Source: an uncultured Aquimarina sp. (GTDB taxonomy: Bacteria > Bacteroidota > Bacteroidia > Flavobacteriales > Flavobacteriaceae). Taken from it: a stretch of 64,000 nucleotides of DNA. Numbering within the stretch: position 1 is the first letter of the stretch; each line of letters starts with the position of its first letter. Shown here piece after piece: positions 42,899 to 49,888 of this stretch. Below the pieces are notes generated by a model, which was not told where the DNA came from, ran no database searches, and worked only from the letters and a program-made list of their open reading frames with translations. The stretch is from NCBI GenBank assembly GCA_947499005.1, contig CANMML010000002.1, positions 1-64,000 of the forward strand. The letters are read 5' to 3'. Made by a program: the position numbers and the translations under genes.

Positions 42899-44842
42899 AT
42901 GGCATCATACAAAACACCAGGAGTTTACGTTGAGGAAATTGTAAAATTCCCTCCTTCGGTGGCGCAAGTTGAGACTGCGATACCAGCCTTTATTGGGTAC
43001 ACCGAAACGGCAAAAAAGAAAATCAAAGATGATCTAATCATGGAACCGGTTAGAATCACTTCTTTGTTAGAGTATGTGTCCTACTTTGGGCGTGCTCATC
43101 AAGAGACCACAATTAGTGTTGACATTTTAAATGCAGGTAAAGCAAGCGAAGAAATTATTGTTTCTCAGCCAAGTTCGCCGTCTCCATTTGGGATGTATTA
43201 CCATTTGCAAATGTACTTTGCTAATGGTGGAGGGCCTTGTTTCATCGTTTCGACAGGAACTTACGAAACCGCTTTAGCAAACAACAGCAGCGATCCAGTA
43301 ATATTACAGGAAGTTGGTGGTAATGGAGCAATGGGGCTTAATGATGGTTTAACAAAAATTAGAGCTGTAGATGAGGTGACATTAATTGTTTTTCCTGATG
43401 CGACTTCACTTCCAGCAGCAGGAGATTTTTATGGATTGTATAAAAATGCATTGATCCAATGTAAAGAATTACAAGACAGATTTACAATCATTGATACTTA
43501 CGAAAACTCACAAGCAGGTGTTGATGTATTAAGGAATAGTATCGATTTAGGGAAAAATTTCTTGAAATATGGTGCTGCTTATTATCCATATGTAGATACT
43601 ATTTTGGACTTCGCCTATGATGAAAGTACCGTAATCGTTAATGGTATTGATGGAGAAGACGTCGGAACCTTGGCTACAACAGTCAAAAATGGTATTGATG
43701 TAGATGTATTAGAAACGATCTTAACAGATGTCAAAACTTCAAAAGATGATATCGCGGGAGCAGCTAATAAAACTGCAGCAATAGCATTAAAAGGAACCGC
43801 TATTTTAAATGTAAATAAAGCTATTGATTATCTAAAAAATCAAGCAGCTGCACTAAACAATCTTATTGACAATGCGATAAAATTAAACGATACAGATACT
43901 ACTGTAGCGGCTAATGCTTTATCGGCTTGGGTTGATACAGACATAGAAGCTAAGATTTCAGATTTATTAGGCTTGGTATTCAAATTAGATCAAGATGATA
44001 CTAAAGCAAAGTTATCTGCTTCGATGACAGGTGTAGAAACCGCTTTAGGGTTAAATGCGACTATAACAGATTCAACGATTTATGTAAAATTGAATAAGTT
44101 AAAAACAGAACATGCAGATGAACCTCAACTGAAGGATTTAATTGCCGAATTGCCAGCAGGTTCAGCAAAACCTACGCTTGAAGATTTGAATGATGCTTCG
44201 CATTCTTCTTACCATAATGGACGTTATAACCAGATCAAAACAGAGATTGGTTTGATGCCTATAAAATTACCACCAAGTGCTACTATCGCCGGAGTATATG
44301 CTCGTGTCGATTCAGACCGAGGCGTTTGGAAAGCACCTGCAAATGTGGGCTTAAATTATGTAACAAAACCAACGATTCAAGTCACTCACGAAGAGCAGCA
44401 AAACTTTAATGTAGATACTGTTGCAGGAAAGTCGATAAATGTAATTCGCGCTTTTGTTGGAAAAGGAAACTTAGTTTGGGGAGCACGTACGTTAGCAGGA
44501 AACGATAACGAGTGGCGTTATGTATCGGTGCGTCGTTTCTTTAATATGGCAGAAGAATCAATTAAAAAAGCATCCGAGCAATTTGTTTTCGAACCTAATG
44601 ACCGTAATACATGGGTACGTGTAAAAGCGATGATTGATAACTTTTTGACATTGCAATGGCGAGCAGGAGCATTGGCAGGTCCAACACCAGAAAGTGCATT
44701 CTATGTAAAAGTAGGATTGGGAGAAACCATGACTGCTCAAGATATTTTAGAGGGAAATATGATTTTAGAAATTGGGATGGCGGTAGTTCGCCCAGCAGAA
44801 TTTATCATATTGAAGTTCTCTCATAAAATGCAGGAAGCATAA
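42899..44842 (+). CDS. eCIS contractile sheath protein with inserted domain
   Basis: 647 residues. Canonical sheath ends: N-terminal YKTPGVYVEEIVKFPPSVAQ and TAIPAFIGYTE, and C-terminal part with PPSATIAGVYARVDSDRGVW, APANVGLNYV, then VWGARTLAGNDNEWRYVSVR, RRFFNMAEESI, and NFLTLQWRAGALAGPTPESA. Between about residues 240 and 453 lies an extra, helix-rich, Ala/Asp/Leu-rich domain that breaks the usual core (typical eCIS sheaths are roughly 350-500 residues). It should project from the sheath surface. Forms the outer contractile cylinder. The gap to the first tube gene is 150 bases and holds an inverted repeat. Confidence 0.93.
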   Translation: MASYKTPGVYVEEIVKFPPSVAQVETAIPAFIGYTETAKKKIKDDLIMEPVRITSLLEYVSYFGRAHQETTISVDILNAGKASEEIIVSQPSSPSPFGMYYHLQMYFANGGGPCFIVSTGTYETALANNSSDPVILQEVGGNGAMGLNDGLTKIRAVDEVTLIVFPDATSLPAAGDFYGLYKNALIQCKELQDRFTIIDTYENSQAGVDVLRNSIDLGKNFLKYGAAYYPYVDTILDFAYDESTVIVNGIDGEDVGTLATTVKNGIDVDVLETILTDVKTSKDDIAGAANKTAAIALKGTAILNVNKAIDYLKNQAAALNNLIDNAIKLNDTDTTVAANALSAWVDTDIEAKISDLLGLVFKLDQDDTKAKLSASMTGVETALGLNATITDSTIYVKLNKLKTEHADEPQLKDLIAELPAGSAKPTLEDLNDASHSSYHNGRYNQIKTEIGLMPIKLPPSATIAGVYARVDSDRGVWKAPANVGLNYVTKPTIQVTHEEQQNFNVDTVAGKSINVIRAFVGKGNLVWGARTLAGNDNEWRYVSVRRFFNMAEESIKKASEQFVFEPNDRNTWVRVKAMIDNFLTLQWRAGALAGPTPESAFYVKVGLGETMTAQDILEGNMILEIGMAVVRPAEFIILKFSHKMQEA

Positions 44843-44859
44843 TTTTTAGTTGTCAGTTA

Positions 44860-44980
44860 TGAGTTGTCTGTTGTCAGTAGCTCAAAACTGATTTGCAATT
44901 AATTATCAATTTTAGATTAAAACTAAAAGGGTTGCAATTAGAAGTATATAGATTTCTGAAAACTGACAACCCTCAACTCA
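44860..44980. repeat. Inverted repeat between sheath and tube genes
   Basis: Arms 44860-44878 (TGAGTTGTCTGTTGTCAGT) and 44962-44980 (ACTGACAACCCTCAACTCA) pair over 16 of 19 positions, enclosing 83 bases of AT-rich sequence. It could slow transcription or stabilise the sheath mRNA, or be a dispersed repeat. Confidence 0.65.
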
Positions 44981-44992
44981 AAAAATAAGAAA

Positions 44993-45436
44993 ATGTCAAC
45001 ATACGCATTACCAAAGTTTCACTTCCAAGTAATTTATGGGGGTGTCGAGTTCAATTGTACCGAAGTGTCAGGATTGGATTTTGAAACAGAGATTATAGAG
45101 TACCGTGCTGGTGCTGATAATGAGTACCACAAAACAAAACAACCAGGTCTTAAGAAATACAGTAACATCACTATCAAACGCGGAACATTTGCAGATAAAA
45201 GCAAACAGTTTTATGACGAGTGGGCAAAGACTGTATTTTTTCAAGAAGGAGGTGAAGAGTTTCGTGGAGATCTTACCATTAGCATGCTTGATGAAAGTCA
45301 TGAAGCGATCATTACTTGGAAAGCTACAAATGCTTTTGTTTCTAAACTTCAGTCAACCGATTTTAAGGCTGACGGGAATGAAATTGCTATTGAAACAGCA
45401 GAGTTTGTTCATGAAAAACTAGTGATTCAAGACTAA
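44993..45436 (+). CDS. eCIS tube protein 1 (gp19-like)
   Basis: 147 residues. T4-gp19/Hcp-like tube fold with FHFQVIYGGVEFNCTEVSGL, EIIEYRAGADNEYHKTKQPG, YSNITIKRGTFADKSKQFYD and the closing strand IAIETAEFVHEKLVIQD. Proteins of this group stack as hexamers to form the inner tube. In PVC/Afp particles most of the tube is one such protein; the first and best-matched copy here is the likely major tube subunit. No lumen-facing feature predicting cargo is readable. Confidence 0.9.
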   Translation: MSTYALPKFHFQVIYGGVEFNCTEVSGLDFETEIIEYRAGADNEYHKTKQPGLKKYSNITIKRGTFADKSKQFYDEWAKTVFFQEGGEEFRGDLTISMLDESHEAIITWKATNAFVSKLQSTDFKADGNEIAIETAEFVHEKLVIQD

Positions 45437-45457
45437 TAGGAAACTAAATAAGTACTA

Positions 45458-45943
45458 ATGGGTAAAGGAGATGCCAATTATTACCCTCCAGTAGCTTTCC
45501 ACTTTGCGGTGTATTTTAATACAGGTAGTGGAGAAGAGAGCAATAGCGAGCTGCATTTTCAATCGGTTTCTGGGTTGTCAGTCGATCTAGAAACCGAAGA
45601 AATTGCAGAAGGAGGGGAAAATAGATTTAAACATAAGATTCCAGTACGCACCAAGTATCCAAACTTGGTGCTAAAGAGAGGTATGGTAATGGATTCGAAC
45701 ATCATAGAGTGGTGTAAAGAAGCCATATTTAATGCCAATTACTCTCCTGTAGATCTTACGATTCATCTATTAGATATACCAAAACCAGACGACCCAGAGA
45801 ATAAAAACTCACGAACACTTAGAAGTTGGAATGTTGTACATGCATATCCTGTAAAATGGTCGGTAGCCGACTTCAACGCAGAGGAGAGCAAAGTACTTAT
45901 CGAAACCTTAGAATTGACCTATAACTATTTCACAGTAAGCTAA
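45458..45943 (+). CDS. eCIS tube protein 2 (gp19-like, likely tube initiator)
   Basis: 161 residues, distant paralogue of the preceding gene. YYPPVAFHFAVYFNTG, ELHFQSVSGLSVDLETEEIA, KYPNLVLKRGMVMDSNIIEW and the final strand KVLIETLELTYNYFTVS retain the gp19 pattern. The extra length lies in an insertion with DIPKPDDPENKNSR. In related systems the second gp19-type gene forms the ring joining tube and baseplate. The stop codon overlaps the next start (TAATG). Confidence 0.88.
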   Translation: MGKGDANYYPPVAFHFAVYFNTGSGEESNSELHFQSVSGLSVDLETEEIAEGGENRFKHKIPVRTKYPNLVLKRGMVMDSNIIEWCKEAIFNANYSPVDLTIHLLDIPKPDDPENKNSRTLRSWNVVHAYPVKWSVADFNAEESKVLIETLELTYNYFTVS

Positions 45944-46101
45944 TGCCGATAGAGATTAAAGAGCTTCATATTAAGATTAATGTCACAGAAAAAGCAGACA
46001 GTAATGCAGCGCCGCCTAATAAAAGAGAAACGGAGCAAAATACTACTGCCGATACGATAGAAGCTGTCATGAGTTTGTTAAATCAGAAAAAGGAGAGATG
46101 A
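45943..46101 (+). CDS. DUF5908 small eCIS protein
   Basis: 52 residues, too short for ordinary ORF calling. ATG at 45943 shares one base with the preceding stop. The sequence begins MPIEIKELHIKINV, exactly the N-terminal signature of DUF5908, whose members occur only in CIS operons between tube and LysM genes. The rest is a hydrophilic linker and a final short helix (IEAVMSLLNQKKER). Role not established; possibly a baseplate or tube-assembly peptide. Confidence 0.85.
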   Translation: MPIEIKELHIKINVTEKADSNAAPPNKRETEQNTTADTIEAVMSLLNQKKER

Positions 46102-46187
46102 TTTGGCAACGAGTTCCCAGCTTCTAGCGACGAGCAATCAATCGTTGTGTAATAGAAATTACCAAAGGAGTGTTAGACGTAAATAAA

Positions 46188-46262
46188 TAATCAGACTGCT
46201 TGCAGTCGTAAAAAGCTGATAGCTCGTGGCTGATAGCCCGAAGCTTTTGGCGAGGCCAAAAA
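46188..46262 (+). promoter_or_regulatory. Two-hairpin leader, copy A (before the LysM gene)
   Basis: Hairpin 1: GACTG (46194-46198), loop CTTG, CAGTC (46203-46207). Hairpin 2: TTTTGGC (46245-46251), loop GAG, GCCAAAA (46255-46261), ending one base before the ATG at 46263. Between them lies an AGCTGATAGC-type spacer. Copies B and C precede the next two genes. Hairpin 1 differs from theirs by a compensated A-T for G-C pair. Confidence 0.65.
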
Positions 46263-47036
46263 ATGAGTACCGAAAGTTTTCAAAAATTAGAAATACGCTG
46301 TTATAGCAAAGACACTTTTGCAGAATCCGATGAATTAAAGGATTTGAAGTATACCGCATTGCTAAATCCTGATAAGTATTCCCAAACATGGAAGACGGAA
46401 TATATCACTAAAAAAGCAGCGGGAAGTAGTGGTGATGACCCAGGATTTAAAGCTTCAATTCCATCCGAATTGAGTTTAGAATTTCTATTCGATCGTACAG
46501 GAGTTATCCCGCATTTTGGGAAGGACAAGCATTATAATAAAATGAAGACTGAGGGAAAACTCAGTGATAAAAACAAAGCTAAAGGAGACAAATTCTACGC
46601 AGATATTGACGATAAAGGTATTGAAGAAGATCTTAAGAATTTCAAAGCAGCAGTTTTCGATTATGACGGACAATCGCATAAGCCCAATTATCTAAAAGTA
46701 ATTTGGGGGCATTTGGTATTCGACGGAATTTTAACGGATTTGACGTTCGAGTATAAAATGTTCAAACCCAATGGAAGTCCATTGCGAGCAATCGCTAAAG
46801 TGAAGTTCATTTCTTATGTAGAAGCTGAAAAACGAGCTAAGGAAGAAGATAAAAAATCTCCAGATTTAACCCACTTAAGGACTGTTAAAGCAGGAGATAC
46901 TTTAAGCCTAATGACACATAAGATTTACGGAGATCCTAAATATTATCTAGAAGTAGCGAAAGTCAACAACCTAACCAATTTTAGAAAACTAACTCCTGGG
47001 CAAGAATTGATTTTTCCGCCTTTGTCTAAGACGTAA
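46263..47036 (+). CDS. eCIS LysM/CIS-tube adaptor protein (Afp7/gp53-like)
   Basis: 257 residues. The N-terminal ~190 residues are the CIS tube-adaptor domain, with KYTALLNPDKYSQTWKTEYI, PSELSLEFLFDRTGVIP and YLKVIWGHLVFDGILTDLTF. The C-terminus (about 205-255) is a LysM domain: HLRTVKAGDTLSLMTHKIYG, YYLEVAKVNNLTNFRKLTPG, QELIFPPL. It connects the spike hub to the tube and baseplate. Preceded directly by leader copy A. Confidence 0.9.
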   Translation: MSTESFQKLEIRCYSKDTFAESDELKDLKYTALLNPDKYSQTWKTEYITKKAAGSSGDDPGFKASIPSELSLEFLFDRTGVIPHFGKDKHYNKMKTEGKLSDKNKAKGDKFYADIDDKGIEEDLKNFKAAVFDYDGQSHKPNYLKVIWGHLVFDGILTDLTFEYKMFKPNGSPLRAIAKVKFISYVEAEKRAKEEDKKSPDLTHLRTVKAGDTLSLMTHKIYGDPKYYLEVAKVNNLTNFRKLTPGQELIFPPLSKT

Positions 47037-47130
47037 GTCTTAGGCTACGAGCAGCGAGCTACCAGCTTCGAGCTCTTAAAATGACTCTGTGAGCCATTTT
47101 ATTTCAGGTTTTCAGGTTTGAATGAATTAA

Positions 47131-47206
47131 AATAAGGCTGCTTGCAGCCACAAAAAAGCTGATAGCTGGAGGCTAGTTGCCCGAAGCTTTTGGCAAAGCC
47201 AAAAAA
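47131..47206 (+). promoter_or_regulatory. Two-hairpin leader, copy B (before the VgrG gene)
   Basis: Hairpin 1: GGCTG (47136-47140), loop CTTG, CAGCC (47145-47149). Hairpin 2: TTTTGGC (47188-47194), loop AAA, GCCAAAA (47198-47204), two bases before the ATG at 47207. The loop sequence differs from copies A and C while the stem is unchanged. Confidence 0.65.
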
Positions 47207-48955
47207 ATGAGTAACAATTCTGGAGTAATAGAAACATCACAAAGTGCCGATTTGGTAACCTATAAAGTACTTTCCGAAGGAGAGGAACTTTCGGGGGTAT
47301 ATCAAATAAAAGGAATTAGTGTGCGCCAAGAGGCAAATCGTATTCCAACGGCAACAATCATTGTATCTGATGGTGATGTAGCTACGCAGGATTTTGGATT
47401 GAGTAATGAAGCTTTTTTTCAACCAGGCAAGGAGATAGAGATTACAGCAGGCTATCATTCGGATGAAGAAACCATATTTAAGGGAATTGTCATCAAACAC
47501 AGTCTTAAGATTCGAAGCAACGCGTTGAATCTTATCGTAGAATGTAAAGACAAAGCCGTCAAAATGACCGTAGGTTGTAAAAGTAAATACTATTACGATA
47601 GTAAGGATAGTGACATTTTTGAAGAATTAATAGGAGCTGCAGGACTAGAAAAAGACGTAGAAGCTACTAATACAGAGCATCCGTCTTTGGTACAATACAA
47701 TGCCACCGATTGGGATTTCATGTTATCAAGAGCTCAAGCCAATGGGAAATTGTGTTTTACCGAAAATGGCAAAGTCACTATTGCAGCTCCTAATTTAGAT
47801 CAAGAAGAAGTAGAGACCATTGCTTTTGGGGCGACAATGTTAGATTTTGATGCAGAAATTGATGCACGCCATCAAGTATCAAAAGTATCGTCTTATTCCT
47901 GGAATGCAGCAGATCAAGAACTCTTAGAAATTGAAGGAAGCGATCCTTCGGTAAGTCTTAATGGAAATCTAAGTGCAGGAGACCTTAATAGTGTTATTGG
48001 CTTAGACAATATGGAATTACGTCATGGAGGTAATATCCCTGATAGTGTGTTACAGGATTGGGCCGATTCCAAATGGTTATTTCAACAATTAGCAAAAGTA
48101 CGAGGTCGTGTCAAGTTTCAAGGAATTCCGGGAGTAAAACCCAATACAATTCTCAATCTAGAAGGAGTTGGAGATCGCTTTAATGGAAAAGTATATGTGT
48201 CGGCGGTTCAGCATTTATTAACCGAAGGTGCTTGGACATTAGATGTGCAATTTGGGATTAATCCAGAATGGTTTTCCGAAACTTTTGAGATTCATACTCC
48301 CGATGCATCGGGGTTACTACCTGCGATTAAAGGACTGCATATTGGTATTGTTTCTCAATTGGAAGAAGATCCAGATGGAGAAGATCGAATACTGGTACAA
48401 ATACCAATCATCAATCACGAAGAACAAGGTATTTGGTGCCGAGTAGCTTCATTAGATGCTGGTGAGAATAGAGGTTTTTTCTTTAGACCAGAAATTGAAG
48501 ATGAGGTTATTGTAGGATTTATTAATGATGATCCTAATGAAGCAGTAGTCTTGGGGATGTTGCACAGTAGTGCAAAACCTGCTCCGATTACAGCGGCTGA
48601 TGACAACCACGAAAAAGGATTGGTTACTAGAAGCGAGATGAAAGTCTTATTCGATGATGATAAAAAAATAATGACGCTTTCTACCCCAGCAGGAAAACAA
48701 ATTGTAATGGATGAAGATGCAGGAACCATAGTCATAGAAGATGAAAACTCAAATGTTGTGACGATGGATAGTAGTGGAATCGTTATGGAAAGCGCCGGAA
48801 ATATAGAGATAAAAGCCAGTGGGGATGTAGCGATTGAGGGGACTAATATAGAGCTAAAAGCAAATGCTGAATTTAAAGCAGAAGGTTCGGCAGGAGCAGA
48901 AGTTTCTACCAGTGCTATAGCTGTATTGAAAGGTTCGTTGGTGCAGATTAATTAG
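47207..48955 (+). CDS. eCIS VgrG-like spike hub protein
   Basis: 582 residues from the ATG at 47207 (MSNNSGVIETSQSADLVTYK). An earlier TTG start would run through the leader hairpin and adds ten residues with no family counterpart. gp27-like hub domain at about 1-340 (SGVYQIKGISVRQEANRIPT, YHSDEETIFKGIVIKHSLKI, WDFMLSRAQANGKLCF). gp5-like OB fold at about 375-460: LHIGIVSQLEEDPDGEDRIL, VQIPIINHEEQGIWCRVASL, FRPEIEDEVIVGFINDDPNE. The C-terminal beta-prism repeats follow (NIEIKASGDVAIEGTNIELK). No effector extension after the prism. It forms the trimeric spike on which the PAAR tip sits. Confidence 0.94.
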   Translation: MSNNSGVIETSQSADLVTYKVLSEGEELSGVYQIKGISVRQEANRIPTATIIVSDGDVATQDFGLSNEAFFQPGKEIEITAGYHSDEETIFKGIVIKHSLKIRSNALNLIVECKDKAVKMTVGCKSKYYYDSKDSDIFEELIGAAGLEKDVEATNTEHPSLVQYNATDWDFMLSRAQANGKLCFTENGKVTIAAPNLDQEEVETIAFGATMLDFDAEIDARHQVSKVSSYSWNAADQELLEIEGSDPSVSLNGNLSAGDLNSVIGLDNMELRHGGNIPDSVLQDWADSKWLFQQLAKVRGRVKFQGIPGVKPNTILNLEGVGDRFNGKVYVSAVQHLLTEGAWTLDVQFGINPEWFSETFEIHTPDASGLLPAIKGLHIGIVSQLEEDPDGEDRILVQIPIINHEEQGIWCRVASLDAGENRGFFFRPEIEDEVIVGFINDDPNEAVVLGMLHSSAKPAPITAADDNHEKGLVTRSEMKVLFDDDKKIMTLSTPAGKQIVMDEDAGTIVIEDENSNVVTMDSSGIVMESAGNIEIKASGDVAIEGTNIELKANAEFKAEGSAGAEVSTSAIAVLKGSLVQIN

Positions 48956-49011
48956 CAAAGCTATGCTTTGCTGCTACCAGCCACCAGCCACGAGCTTTGG
49001 ATAAAAATAAT

Positions 49012-49073
49012 CACCCTTCGGCTTCGCTCAGGGTTCAATACCGTAGCTGAATCATGAGCGGAGCCGAAGGGTG
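49012..49073. repeat. Strong inverted repeat in the VgrG-PAAR gap
   Basis: CACCCTTCGGCTTCGCTCA (49012-49030) and TGAGCGGAGCCGAAGGGTG (49055-49073) pair at 18 of 19 positions around a 24-base loop. The left arm with its flank recurs at 27554. GC-rich against an AT-rich background. It may act as an attenuator or mRNA stabiliser within the operon; it is also a dispersed repeat. Confidence 0.8.
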
Positions 49074-49092
49074 TATTAAAGAATAATAAAAA

Positions 49093-49172
49093 ATAATCAG
49101 GCTGCTTGCAGCCATAAAAAAAGCCGATAGCCCGTAGCTCGAAGCCCGAGGCTTTTGGCGCAGCCAAAAAAT
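49093..49172 (+). promoter_or_regulatory. Two-hairpin leader, copy C (before the PAAR gene)
   Basis: Hairpin 1: GGCTG (49100-49104), loop CTTG, CAGCC (49109-49113). Hairpin 2: TTTTGGC (49153-49159), loop GCA, GCCAAAA (49163-49169), three bases before the ATG at 49173. The order, spacing and AGCTCGAAGCC-type spacer match copies A and B. Confidence 0.65.
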
Positions 49173-49466
49173 ATGGGACAACCAGCCGCAAGAATAAATG
49201 ATATGCATGTTTGCCCAATGCAAAACCCAGGGCCTGTACCTCATGTAGGAGGACCAATATTACCTGCTGGAGAGCCAACGGTATTAATTGGTGGAATGCC
49301 TGCTGCAAGAGTCGGTGATATGGCCGTATGTACAGGTCCACCAGATAGTATTGTTGCAGGATCAGGGACGGTATTAATTGGTGGAATGCCTGCCGCTCGC
49401 ATGGGAGATAGTACGGCACATGGAGGTACCATTGTCGCTGGAGAACCAACAGTTTTAATAGGATAG
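49173..49466 (+). CDS. eCIS PAAR-repeat spike tip protein
   Basis: 97 residues from the ATG at 49173 (MGQPAARINDMHVCPMQNPG). A PAAR protein with VPHVGGPILPAGEPTVLIGG, MPAARVGDMAVCTGPPDSIV and a second PTVLIGG/MPAARMGDSTAH unit. His and Cys residues in the loops (HVC, VPH, AVC, AHGG) are candidate metal ligands that hold the cone together. It sharpens the VgrG trimer. Single domain, no toxin fused. The next gene starts directly after the stop. Confidence 0.93.
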   Translation: MGQPAARINDMHVCPMQNPGPVPHVGGPILPAGEPTVLIGGMPAARVGDMAVCTGPPDSIVAGSGTVLIGGMPAARMGDSTAHGGTIVAGEPTVLIG

Positions 49467-49880
49467 ATGTTTAAAGAAAAGTCATTTTTAGGAAGAGGTT
49501 GGGCTTTTCCTCCTGAATTTGTTAGGGGGCAAAAAGCAACTGTGATGGTGTCTGAGGAAGAAGATATCAAGCAAAGTCTACATATTTTACTGACTACTCG
49601 TCTAGGAGAACGAGTAATGTTACCTAATTATGGGTGCAACTTAGATGAATTACTTTTCGAAGATCTTTCTCGATCATTGATTAGTTATACGGTTGATTTA
49701 TTGAAAACAGCCATCATCTATCACGAACCTAGAATTAAAGTGATTAGCATCGATATTAATGAAACTGATCCTTTAGAAGGAAAATTGATTATACGAATAG
49801 ATTATTTCATAAAAACAACAAATTCAAGATCGAATGTAGTATTCCCTTTCTATAAAGAAGAAGGAACCGACATTAAATGA
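49467..49880 (+). CDS. eCIS baseplate wedge protein, gp25/GPW family
   Basis: 137 residues. gp25 signature: LGRGWAFPPEF near the N-terminus, EEDIKQSLHILLTTRLGERV, MLPNYGCNLDELLFED and a final beta segment LIIRIDYFIKTTNSRSNVVF. gp25-type proteins nucleate sheath assembly at the baseplate. Starts with no gap after PAAR and ends 8 bases before the next gene. Confidence 0.95.
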   Translation: MFKEKSFLGRGWAFPPEFVRGQKATVMVSEEEDIKQSLHILLTTRLGERVMLPNYGCNLDELLFEDLSRSLISYTVDLLKTAIIYHEPRIKVISIDINETDPLEGKLIIRIDYFIKTTNSRSNVVFPFYKEEGTDIK

Positions 49881-49888
49881 AGTGAACT

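Noticed and set aside
47177-47206. TTG start for VgrG at 47177
   Set aside because: It would translate the leader hairpin; the ATG at 47207 starts the family-like sequence and has the same position after the hairpin as in the other two leader copies.
48961-49449. 162-residue minus-strand frame over the VgrG-PAAR gap
   Set aside because: It runs antisense through repeats and the PAAR gene, with repeated low-complexity words (RQAFHQLIP) that come from the plus-strand PAAR repeats.
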